Positions 52,451 through 61,544 of a stretch of 64,000 bases of DNA are shown piece after piece; within the stretch, counting starts at the first letter, position 1; each line of letters starts with the position of its first letter. The stretch spans positions 103,062 through 167,061 of the forward strand of contig CANGUG010000003.1 in assembly GCA_947457075.1 (NCBI GenBank), given 5' to 3'. Source of the DNA: Bacteroidota bacterium. GTDB lineage: Bacteria; Bacteroidota; Bacteroidia; Chitinophagales; Chitinophagaceae. The position numbers were made by a program, and so were the translations under genes. The notes below the pieces were generated by a model that worked only from the letters and a program-made list of their open reading frames with translations, did not search any database and had not been told where the DNA came from.

Positions 52451-53470
52451 ATGTATCGCTTATTGCTGATCATATTAATGTTTGGGCCTATTACCGCCAT
52501 TCAATCTCAAAATTTGAGCGGGAAATGGGTGGGCTATTTTACAACCAGCGCTGGGGTCACCTACCCTTATGAAATAACCATTCAAGCAATGGGTAACACA
52601 ATTAAAGCAACTACCCTCACTAAATTCTCCTACAATTCATCGGCTACTGCCATTGCCAATGGCTATTTTACGGCACAAGCAAAATTGGTAAGTATAAAAG
52701 AGTCAAAGTTTGAACACTTACAAATTGCAGCCAATGCGCAAGCTTGTTTAATGAGCAATTATTTATATTACAATAATGCAAATGGTCGTGAAACATTGCA
52801 AGGTACTTATATGTCCAATAATTACTCTGGTAGTAAGGATTGTGGTACTGGAACAGTTGTATTGGTCAAAGAAATGTTTTTTGTAAAAGCAAAACCAATA
52901 CGTAAACCCAAGCCCGTAAATAAAGTAACTGTTCAAAAACCAATTGTAAAAACAATAGTAAAAAAGGACAGTACCGAAATAGCATCTTCTACCACAAAAG
53001 CGCCTGAGGAAATACAAAATACGACTGTACAAACCAATACAGTAATGATTTTGGATACAATCAAAACACAAGAATACAAGCTCCCTGTTAAAAAAGAAAA
53101 AATAGGCTTTATGCCTTGGGTTTTAATTAGCAGGGCTGATAAACTAGTTCAAGAAATCAATACCAATAGTAAAAATTTTAGTATTGAGTTATATGACAAT
53201 GGTACTATTGACAATGACAGTATCACTGTATATGACAATAAAAAAATGATTCTTGATCGAATGCGGTTAACCTATACGCCTATTCGCGTCGATCTTGAAT
53301 TTAACAACGGTATAACTGAACACGAAATAATTGTAGTTGCCCATAATTTGGGAATCGTACCTCCCAATACCGCATTACTAGTGGTAAAAGATAAAACAAC
53401 AAAGGAAGAGTTTTTTATCAATACAAATTTTCAAACAAATGCGAAGATAATTGTGCGATATAGTCCTTAG
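52451..53470 (+). CDS. Hypothetical secreted protein
   Basis: Signal peptide (MYRLLLIILMFGPITAIQSQ), SGKWVGYFTTSAGVTYPYEITI N-terminal motif, no further domain recognised. Confidence 0.75.
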   Translation: MYRLLLIILMFGPITAIQSQNLSGKWVGYFTTSAGVTYPYEITIQAMGNTIKATTLTKFSYNSSATAIANGYFTAQAKLVSIKESKFEHLQIAANAQACLMSNYLYYNNANGRETLQGTYMSNNYSGSKDCGTGTVVLVKEMFFVKAKPIRKPKPVNKVTVQKPIVKTIVKKDSTEIASSTTKAPEEIQNTTVQTNTVMILDTIKTQEYKLPVKKEKIGFMPWVLISRADKLVQEINTNSKNFSIELYDNGTIDNDSITVYDNKKMILDRMRLTYTPIRVDLEFNNGITEHEIIVVAHNLGIVPPNTALLVVKDKTTKEEFFINTNFQTNAKIIVRYSP

Positions 53471-53496
53471 ACCAATTTGCCACATATTTTATCTTC

Positions 53497-54072
53497 TTAT
53501 TTTTCTTGCAATATATAAATTGCTTCCACTTCCTTTTTTTGATTTGGTTGGTACGGATTCGGGGCATTTTTTTGCAAAGCAAACCAGTATAATCCATCCT
53601 CTAAAACAATATCCTCCGTTTGGAATATATATACCTGTTGTTTATTGTACCCAATTTTTCCAAGCAGGTTTAATATTTGAATAGTACACATATTCACTGA
53701 AATTTTCAATTCGGATTCATCCCCCATTCCATTACTGTAGATAACCGCTTCAAGCTCGGCAGCTATATTTTGAAAACCTGCTTTCATTTCATTATTCAAT
53801 AATGTATCCTTTGATAAATCCATGGTAGCAAATGAATCTAATTGAAACTTCATTTCATTTGCCACTAAACTTATATAAGCAGTATCCTGGCGCTTTACCC
53901 CTTTGAGTAATTCCTGATATTTAACAATAATAGGTTGGCACTGCTCATCCAATACATCACTATGATTTTGAGGTTGATAGGCCCAATTATTAGTGATTGA
54001 TTGAGAATTACTGTTTTGTTCTGAGCAAGCAGCTGCGGACAAACAAAATAAAATGATCAAATATTTATACAT
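53497..54072 (-). CDS. Hypothetical lipoprotein
   Basis: MYKYLIILFCLSAAACSEQNSN lipobox from Met at 54072; TAAATTTG promoter element upstream. Confidence 0.72.
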   Translation of the reverse strand: MYKYLIILFCLSAAACSEQNSNSQSITNNWAYQPQNHSDVLDEQCQPIIVKYQELLKGVKRQDTAYISLVANEMKFQLDSFATMDLSKDTLLNNEMKAGFQNIAAELEAVIYSNGMGDESELKISVNMCTIQILNLLGKIGYNKQQVYIFQTEDIVLEDGLYWFALQKNAPNPYQPNQKKEVEAIYILQEK

Positions 54073-54146
54073 CCTTAGGAATTTTATCAAATTTATGCAT
54101 ATTTAGCCCGATCATGGGCTAACTTTGCGCTTTGAATTGAAAAAAT

Positions 54147-56120
54147 ATGCTGATAGGATTACAAAATGTAACATTTGAATTTGGTGCTAGAGTAATAGTA
54201 AGTGAAGCCACTTGGCATATTCAACCAGGGGAACGTATTGGCTTAATTGGTTATAATGGCACCGGGAAGTCCACCTTGTTAAAACTGCTAGTAGGTCAAT
54301 ACACCCCCAGTAAAGGGACAGTAGAAAAAGGAAGAGACACTACTATTGGCTATTTACACCAGGACTTATTAAGTTTTGATACTAGCGAAACCATCACCGA
54401 AGTGGCTTTAGGTGCATTTGAAAGAGTGCGTGCTTTAGAAAAAGAAATAGAACAACTAGGTATTGAACTAGAAGCCAACCCTGAGGACAATGATATTTTA
54501 ATAAAATATACCGATGCATTACATGAAATTGATGTATTGGATGGTTATAATATTCAACATAAGGCCGAAGAGGTATTACATGGATTAGGATTCACTACCG
54601 CCGACTTAGCCCGACCCTATAAAGAATTTAGTGGAGGTTGGAGGATGCGTGTATTGCTTGCGAAAATGATTTTACAAGCTCCTGATGTATTGTTATTGGA
54701 TGAACCTACCAACCACTTGGACTTGCCTAGTATTGAATGGTTAGAAAAGTATTTAATACATTATAAAGGCAGTGTAGTAATTGTTAGTCACGATAAATTC
54801 TTCTTGAATAAAATGGTGAATAAAATTGTGGAAGTTTATCAACAGCAATTAAATTTCTACACTGGCGATTATGCCTATTACGAAGTGGAAAAAGTACAGC
54901 GTGTCGAAATCCAGCAGCGTGCTTTTGAAAATCAACAAGATTATATACGTCAACAAGAAAAATTTATTGAGCGATTTAAAGCAAAGGCTTCAAAAGCTGC
55001 TCAAGCACAGTCCATTCAAAAAAGATTAGACCGTTTAGAAGTAATAGAAGACGTACAAATAGAACGTCCGAATATAAGAATCAATTTTGCGGTGGACAAA
55101 ACACCAGGCAAGGTATTGGTTGACTTAAAAGGAATAAATAAATCCTATCCTAAGCAAATAATATTAGAGAATGCTTTTGCTGAAATTGAACGAGGTGATA
55201 AAATTGCATTAATTGGCGCCAATGGTAAAGGAAAGTCAACCTTACTTAGAATTGTGGCCGGTATGGAAACGTATGAAGGAGAACGAGTATGGGGGCACAA
55301 TGTGGATGAAAGCTTTTATGCTCAACACCAATTAGAATCTTTAAATCTAAACAATACCATTCTTCAGGAAGTGCAAGAATGTGGCACTAAAAAAACCGAT
55401 TTAGAATTACGTGCCTTATTGGGATGTTTCTTATTTGGCGGCGATGACGTGGATAAACGAATTAAAGTGTTAAGTGGAGGAGAAAAAGCAAGAGTCGCCC
55501 TTACTAAAACTATCATTAGCAAAGCCAACTTTTTAATGCTGGATGAACCTACTAACCACTTGGATATGGTTACGGTAGAGCTATTGGCTGAGGCATTAAC
55601 AAAATATGATGGCAGTATCATTTTAGTAAGTCACGATCGTTATTTCATTTCAAAAACTGCCAATAAAATTTGGGAAATTGAAGATGAAAAAATTGTGGAA
55701 TTCAAAGGTAATTATACCGAATGGGTAGAATGGAAAGAGCGAATGGCAAAGCAAAAAGCAGCACATCCAGAAGCTACAAAAGTGGCTGCTAGCAAACCAA
55801 GTACTGTTGCTGAAAAAAAGCCCGCTGTTACCGAACAAAACGCTGAAACTAAATCAGGCCCCATTGACAAAGAGCTTCAAAAACAAATTCAAAAATTACA
55901 AAAAGCCATTGCGCAATTAGAGCACAATATTGAAGTATTAAATAAGGAAAAAGTAGCTATTGAATTACAAATGGCTGACCCAAGTATCTATTCAGATGTA
56001 AGCAAATTTCAAAGTATTGAAAAAAGCTATCATGATAAGAACGCATTAATTCGATCAATGAATAAGGAATATGAAATGGCTTTTAACGATTTAGTCGAGT
56101 TGGAAAGTAAAATCAAATAG
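54147..56120 (+). CDS. ABC-F family ATPase
   Basis: Two ATPase domains: GYNGTGKSTLLKLL / FSGGWRMRVLLAKMI / LLLDEPTNHLDLPSIEWLE and GANGKGKSTLLRIV / LSGGEKARVAL / MLDEPTNHLDM. Confidence 0.95.
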   Translation: MLIGLQNVTFEFGARVIVSEATWHIQPGERIGLIGYNGTGKSTLLKLLVGQYTPSKGTVEKGRDTTIGYLHQDLLSFDTSETITEVALGAFERVRALEKEIEQLGIELEANPEDNDILIKYTDALHEIDVLDGYNIQHKAEEVLHGLGFTTADLARPYKEFSGGWRMRVLLAKMILQAPDVLLLDEPTNHLDLPSIEWLEKYLIHYKGSVVIVSHDKFFLNKMVNKIVEVYQQQLNFYTGDYAYYEVEKVQRVEIQQRAFENQQDYIRQQEKFIERFKAKASKAAQAQSIQKRLDRLEVIEDVQIERPNIRINFAVDKTPGKVLVDLKGINKSYPKQIILENAFAEIERGDKIALIGANGKGKSTLLRIVAGMETYEGERVWGHNVDESFYAQHQLESLNLNNTILQEVQECGTKKTDLELRALLGCFLFGGDDVDKRIKVLSGGEKARVALTKTIISKANFLMLDEPTNHLDMVTVELLAEALTKYDGSIILVSHDRYFISKTANKIWEIEDEKIVEFKGNYTEWVEWKERMAKQKAAHPEATKVAASKPSTVAEKKPAVTEQNAETKSGPIDKELQKQIQKLQKAIAQLEHNIEVLNKEKVAIELQMADPSIYSDVSKFQSIEKSYHDKNALIRSMNKEYEMAFNDLVELESKIK

Positions 56121-56368
56121 ACAAAAAAGTATTTAAAATAGAATTTTTATTTTCTTATAAAATTCAAAAGGGGTCATCTGCAAAGATGAACCCCTTTTTA
56201 GGTTTAGGTAGTAAAATCAAATAAACAAAAAAGTATTTGAAATAGAATTTTTATTTTCTTATAAAATACAAAAAGGGGTCATCTGCAAAGATGAACCCCT
56301 TTTTAGGTTTAAGTAGTAAAATCAAATAGACAAAAAAGTATTTGAAATATAAATTTTATTTATTTCAA
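56106..56368. repeat. Tandem terminator-cassette duplication (2 full copies and a partial third, period 104-105 bp)
   Basis: AGTAAAATCAAATA.ACAAAAAAGTATTT.AAATAGAATTTTTATTTTCTTATAAAAT.CAAAA.GGGGTCATCTGCAAAGATGAACCCCTTTTTAGGTTTA beginning at 56106, 56210, 56315. Confidence 0.95.
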
Positions 56369-58774
56369 ATACTTATCCAACCATCGACCTTGCTCATATA
56401 ATAAGTGTAATACATTTTCCTTTCCTTTATATCCATGCGCTTCATAAGGCAAATACACAAAACGAACTGTTCCCCCATGTCCTTTAATGGCAGCATATAA
56501 ACGCTCACTATTAATTGGGAAAGTACCCGTATTGTCATCGGCCTCGCCATGCGTCATTAACAAAGGAGCTTTAATTTTATCTGCAAAAGCAAATGGGCTC
56601 ATTGCTAAATAAAGTTGAGGTGCTTGCCAAAAAGTACGTTCTTCATTTTGAAATCCAAATGGAGTCAATGTTCTGTTATAAGCACCACTACGTGCAATAC
56701 CTGTTTTAAATAAGGAGGTATGTGCTAATAAATTGGTAGTCATAAAAGCACCATAACTATGGCCTCCTACTGCCATTCTATTCCTATCCCCAACGCCCAT
56801 TTCAACTAATTTATCAATAGCAGCCGAAGCATTCAAACTTAATTGGTTTACAAAATCGTCATTAGGTTTTTTATCAGGCGAGGTAGCTACAATGGGCATT
56901 TCTGCGTTGTCTAAAATTGCATACCCTTGTGTTACATAAAATACTGGAGAACCCCATGAAAGCATAGTGAATTTATGTTGGTTCCCTCTTACCTGGCTGG
57001 CATCTGCAGCATTGGTAAATTCTCTTGGATAAGCCCAAATTAAAGTAGGTAAAGCGCCATCTTTAGCCTTATCATATCCTTTTGGCAAATACAAGTCACC
57101 GGTCAAATCTACCCCATCCTTACGCTTATACTTTATTTTTTCCTTGGTTACTCCTTCCATACCAGTATATGGATTAGCAAAACGAGTAATGGCTACTGAA
57201 TTCTTTAAACCAGCGCCTGATTTGATATAATAATTAGGCACATCTTTTTCCGTTTCACGTCTGGTAACCAATTTTAAATTATTAATATCTAAAACATCCG
57301 CTACATACTCAAAGCAATCCTCCGCACAGCGCCAAAGAATTTCTTTTTGTTTGGTTTGTAAATTAAACTTTGCGATATAAGGCAAGTCTCCTTTATCCGA
57401 TGCCCCTGTCGTATTGTTAAACAAAATAGATTGGCCATCACTTAACAAAGCAATAACTTGTTCCCCATATTTGTTTTTCTCCGTAACTGGCGTGCCAGGG
57501 TTATTATATAAGTCAGTGCTATTGCCTTCATATAGTTTTGTAATGGAACCATTGCTTGGATTATATATACTTACTTTATACTGTTGTTTTGATCTTAATT
57601 GTTCTGCGACTAAAGCCATTTGATTGTTACCCCAGGTTATTCTACCGTATCTAGTTTCTGTTTTAAACAATTCCTTCGCTTCTCCCTTAAAAGGCGCTTC
57701 TAAAGCAAATACAGCATCATGAAAAGGTACTTTTTTCTTAATTAATCCACTATCCAATGGCATTGCATATACAATGGTGGATGGTGCATCATTTCTCCAA
57801 TCAAACCCTCTAGGTAGGTTTTGTACATTATCATATCCAGAAGGTGTACTTTCTGCAGAAGGCAAATTTGCCAAGGTATGCACTAGGTTTCCTTTGGTGT
57901 CTGTGATAAAAACAGTGGAAGCAAAACCATAAGATGGTACTAAATAAGAAAAAGGCTTATTTAGTGTACGTGTTAATATATATTGCTTATCAGGAGATAG
58001 TGAAATACTTGACAAAATACTAGGTTTACCCATTTTTGTTTCTACTCCATTATTGTTTTTCACTAATTGAACTGTTGTGAGATATTCAAACAAATATTCA
58101 TCAAAAGGCGACTTGATTAAATCCTGGTAGGTTACACTAGGTGCAACTTTCCCCAAATTTTCTTGAACAGTTGGTCCTTTGGGTGTAATAGGTTTTTTAG
58201 CCACTTTTGCTGGATCATTCACATTGGTCTTATACAATACATTTACATCATCCATCCAAGTAAGTGTATTTCCTAAAACCAAATTGGCAGAAGTAGTATT
58301 TATTTTTTTACAAGTCAATGCTGTAATATCTATCACATAAACGTCCACACTGTTAGATAAAACATTAAAAAAGGCAATTTTATTTTCGGATGGATTCCAA
58401 GTAGGATTTAAAGCCGATAAATTTGCAGGTAGTCCTTTAATTTCTATATTCTTATCCGCACCTACAAGCTTAACCGAAATACGATTAATATAAGTTTGTC
58501 TTGTTAAGGAAGCATTTAATGGATTAATTCTGATACCTGCAATTTTCAATTCAGGTTGACCCAATTCCTCAACCGCTGGATAGGAATTTCGTTCCATAAC
58601 CAACATGTATTTAGCATTTCCACTCACACTAATGGCAGGTGTAGGAGCAGCTAATAATAAATCAGCAATTACTTTAGGAGGTAATTGATAACTTGAATTG
58701 TCCTGAGCCGTTAAATGGACAGAAAAGACAATCATTAGTACAAGTAATACAAAGGATTTTACTGTTTTTTGCAT
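56360..58774 (-). CDS. S9 family peptidase (prolyl oligopeptidase-like), secreted
   Basis: MAVGGHSYGAFMTTNLLAHTSLFKTGIARSGAYNRTLTPFGFQNEERTFWQAPQLY; MTHGEADDNTGTFPINSERLYAAIKGHGG; LPYEAHGY. Confidence 0.94.
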   Translation of the reverse strand: MQKTVKSFVLLVLMIVFSVHLTAQDNSSYQLPPKVIADLLLAAPTPAISVSGNAKYMLVMERNSYPAVEELGQPELKIAGIRINPLNASLTRQTYINRISVKLVGADKNIEIKGLPANLSALNPTWNPSENKIAFFNVLSNSVDVYVIDITALTCKKINTTSANLVLGNTLTWMDDVNVLYKTNVNDPAKVAKKPITPKGPTVQENLGKVAPSVTYQDLIKSPFDEYLFEYLTTVQLVKNNNGVETKMGKPSILSSISLSPDKQYILTRTLNKPFSYLVPSYGFASTVFITDTKGNLVHTLANLPSAESTPSGYDNVQNLPRGFDWRNDAPSTIVYAMPLDSGLIKKKVPFHDAVFALEAPFKGEAKELFKTETRYGRITWGNNQMALVAEQLRSKQQYKVSIYNPSNGSITKLYEGNSTDLYNNPGTPVTEKNKYGEQVIALLSDGQSILFNNTTGASDKGDLPYIAKFNLQTKQKEILWRCAEDCFEYVADVLDINNLKLVTRRETEKDVPNYYIKSGAGLKNSVAITRFANPYTGMEGVTKEKIKYKRKDGVDLTGDLYLPKGYDKAKDGALPTLIWAYPREFTNAADASQVRGNQHKFTMLSWGSPVFYVTQGYAILDNAEMPIVATSPDKKPNDDFVNQLSLNASAAIDKLVEMGVGDRNRMAVGGHSYGAFMTTNLLAHTSLFKTGIARSGAYNRTLTPFGFQNEERTFWQAPQLYLAMSPFAFADKIKAPLLMTHGEADDNTGTFPINSERLYAAIKGHGGTVRFVYLPYEAHGYKGKENVLHLLYEQGRWLDKYLK

Positions 58775-58900
58775 GTTATAATATTTGCTTCAATTTAGAC
58801 ATTATTCAAATTGAAATGTAAAATTTTGGATGAATGATGCAAAAAAACTAACAAATGATTGGAAAATAAGAGAAAAATACCCACATCGAAAACGATATCG

Positions 58901-58930
58901 TTGAAAATTGGTGTCAAATGTTTAATTTTG
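58901..58930 (+). promoter_or_regulatory. Candidate promoter of pfkA(-pyk)
   Basis: TTG (58901-58903), N19, TAATTTTG (58923-58930). Confidence 0.6.
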
Positions 58931-59002
58931 TGGCTCCGTTTAGACGATAGTCAATTGGTTTACAATTGTAAATCAATACATTAAAGTACAATTGAATAAT
59001 TT

Positions 59003-59989
59003 ATGTCAGCAAAGAAAGTTACCAAAATTGCAGTATTAACTTCAGGGGGAGATGCTCCTGGAATGAACGCAGCAGTTAGAGCAGTTGTTAGAACAGGTAT
59101 TTACCATGGTTTAGACGTGTTTGGTGTAACCCGTGGGTATAATGGTATGATTGAGGATGAAATTTTTCAAATGAATTCAAAATCTGTGGCCAATATTATT
59201 CAAAGAGGCGGAACTATTTTGAAAACTGCAAGAAGTAAGGACTTTTTCACCCCAGAGGGACGTCAAATTGCCTACCAAAATCTTAAAAAAAGAGGTATTG
59301 ACGGGATCGTTGTCATAGGAGGAGATGGTAGTTTTAAAGGAGCCCAAAAGTTTAGCAATGAATTTGACATTCCCTGTATTGGTTTACCGGGAACCATTGA
59401 TAAAGACATAGCTGGTAGCGACTTTACTATTGGATTTGACACAGCCGTAAATACAGCCGTTGAAGCCATTGATAAAATCAGAGATACCGCGGACGCCCAT
59501 GATCGTTTATTTGTGGTGGAAGTAATGGGGCGTGACGCAGGCTATATAGCCCTGCATAGTGGTATTGCCACAGGAGCTGAAAATATATTGATTCCAGAAT
59601 CTAAAACAGATATGGAAGCCTTAGTGACTTCCTTAACTGAGAAAGAAAAAAGACAAAAATTAGTCAACCTAATTGTAGTTGCTGAAGGTGATGAATTTGG
59701 AGGTGGTAATGAAGTAGGTGATTTCTTAAAACAAAGATTACCAAATGCGGACATACGTGTTTGTATTTTAGGTCATATACAAAGAGGTGGTGCCCCAAGT
59801 TGCTTGGATCGTTTAATTGCAAGCCGAATGGGATATCATGCAGTTGAATGTTTAATGAATGGCACACACAATGTGATGGTAGGTATTGAAGACAACAAAA
59901 TGAAATACACTCCACTTGACAATGCCGTTAAAGCAAAACAAAAAATTTCCGAAGAGTGGTTAAAGATTGTTAAAATCTTAGCTAGTTAG
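59003..59989 (+). CDS. pfkA: ATP-dependent 6-phosphofructokinase
   Basis: IAVLTSGGDAPGMNAAVRAVVRTG; VIGGDGSFKGAQKFS; GLPGTIDKDIAGSDFTIGFDTAVNTAVEAIDKIRDTADAH. Confidence 0.98.
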   Translation: MSAKKVTKIAVLTSGGDAPGMNAAVRAVVRTGIYHGLDVFGVTRGYNGMIEDEIFQMNSKSVANIIQRGGTILKTARSKDFFTPEGRQIAYQNLKKRGIDGIVVIGGDGSFKGAQKFSNEFDIPCIGLPGTIDKDIAGSDFTIGFDTAVNTAVEAIDKIRDTADAHDRLFVVEVMGRDAGYIALHSGIATGAENILIPESKTDMEALVTSLTEKEKRQKLVNLIVVAEGDEFGGGNEVGDFLKQRLPNADIRVCILGHIQRGGAPSCLDRLIASRMGYHAVECLMNGTHNVMVGIEDNKMKYTPLDNAVKAKQKISEEWLKIVKILAS

Positions 59990-60027
59990 TAAAGTATCAA
60001 AGAGTTAAAAATAACCCAACAAATAAA

Positions 60028-61479
60028 ATGAGCGAACAAACTTTAAAACAAAAACATCACAAAACAAAAATCGTAGCAACCGTAGGCCCAGCTTGCGATA
60101 CCTACGATCAATTAAAGGCTTTGGTGGTTGCAGGTGTGAATGTATTTCGTTTAAACTTTTCACATGGAAGTCATGAGGATAAGAAAAAAATTATTGATCA
60201 TATTCGTGGCATTAACAAGGAACTAGGGTGCACCGTTGCCATTTTAGGCGACTTACAAGGCCCTAAATTACGTGTTGGAGAAATTGAAAATAATCGTTTA
60301 GAAGTAAAAGTGGGTGACGTGTTAACATTAACCAATGAAAAATGCATTGGTACTATGGAAAAAATATACGTATCCTACCCTAACCTTGCTGGCGATGTGG
60401 TGGTGGGCAATACCATTATGATTGATGATGGTAAAATTGAAGTGAAAGTGCAAAGCATTGAAGCCAATAATGATGTTAAAGTAGTAGTAAGCTTGGGAGG
60501 GATTATCTCTTCTAAAAAAGGATTAAACTTACCAGATACTAAAATTTCTTTACCTGCATTAACAGAAAAGGATTTATTAGATGCTGAATTTATCATAAAG
60601 GAAGAATTGGATTGGGTAGCATTGAGTTTCGTTAAACGTGTTGCTGATATTGAAATGTTAAGAGAAATTTTAAATAAGCATAATAGCAAATCTAAAATTA
60701 TTGCAAAAATTGAAATGCCAGAAGCCATTGTAAATTTGCGTGACATTATTATTGCAAGTGATGGTATCATGGTGGCCCGAGGAGACTTGGGTGTTGAATT
60801 ACCGGTTGAAAAAATACCTTTAATTCAAAAGGAGATTATTAAAAAATGTTTGCATAGAGCTAAGCCAGTGATTGTGGCAACACAAATGATGGAATCAATG
60901 ATTGATCGTGTTAAGCCAAACCGCTCGGAAATCACCGACGTAGCCAATGCCGTTATTGAAGGAGCAGATGCTGTGATGTTAAGTGGTGAAACCGCAACAG
61001 GTCAATTTCCAGTTTTAGTTATTGAAACCATGAGAAAAATTATTTCAGAAGTGGAAGAATATGGCTATAACTATAACCGTTCTGAGGATTTAAAACCACA
61101 ACCACACTCCCCTTCATTTGTAAGTGATGCATTATGTTACAATGCTTGTAAATTAGCAGAAGATGCTAACGCACAAGGATTAGTTGGTATGACGCAAAGT
61201 GGTTATACTGCCTTTATGTTAAGTAGTTTCCGTCCACAATCACCATTATTCATATTTACAAAAGAAAAGAGCTTAGTCAATCAATTAAGTTTAAGTTGGG
61301 GCGTAAAGGCATTTTACTATGACAAAGAGGAAAGTTTAGATAAAATCATAACCGATCAAATTCAGATTTTAAAAGACAATGGATTTGTGAAAAAAGAGGA
61401 TATCGTCGTTAACACGGGTAGTACTCCAGTTAAATTACACTTGCCTACCAATATGATTAAAATTAATAAAGTAGATTAA
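60028..61479 (+). CDS. pyk: Pyruvate kinase
   Basis: TKIVATVGPACDTYDQL; VFRLNFSHGSHEDK; GDLQGPKLRVGEI; IMVARGDLGVELPVEKIPLIQKEI; VMLSGETATGQFPV. Confidence 0.98.
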   Translation: MSEQTLKQKHHKTKIVATVGPACDTYDQLKALVVAGVNVFRLNFSHGSHEDKKKIIDHIRGINKELGCTVAILGDLQGPKLRVGEIENNRLEVKVGDVLTLTNEKCIGTMEKIYVSYPNLAGDVVVGNTIMIDDGKIEVKVQSIEANNDVKVVVSLGGIISSKKGLNLPDTKISLPALTEKDLLDAEFIIKEELDWVALSFVKRVADIEMLREILNKHNSKSKIIAKIEMPEAIVNLRDIIIASDGIMVARGDLGVELPVEKIPLIQKEIIKKCLHRAKPVIVATQMMESMIDRVKPNRSEITDVANAVIEGADAVMLSGETATGQFPVLVIETMRKIISEVEEYGYNYNRSEDLKPQPHSPSFVSDALCYNACKLAEDANAQGLVGMTQSGYTAFMLSSFRPQSPLFIFTKEKSLVNQLSLSWGVKAFYYDKEESLDKIITDQIQILKDNGFVKKEDIVVNTGSTPVKLHLPTNMIKINKVD

Positions 61480-61482
61480 TTC

Positions 61483-61515
61483 AAAAAAACGCTCCTCCAA
61501 AAGGAGCGTTTTTTG
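61483..61515. terminator. Terminator after pyk
   Basis: AAAAAAACGCTCCTCCAAAAGGAGCGTTTTTT. Confidence 0.87.
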
Positions 61516-61544
61516 TATATTTATAATGCACAAAGCAAGATGTT

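Noticed and set aside
59272-59915. Three minus-strand ORFs inside pfkA
   Set aside because: Mutually overlapping antisense frames in a conserved gene.
60375-60770. 131-aa minus-strand ORF inside pyk
   Set aside because: Antisense to a highly conserved gene; composition typical of an antisense open frame.
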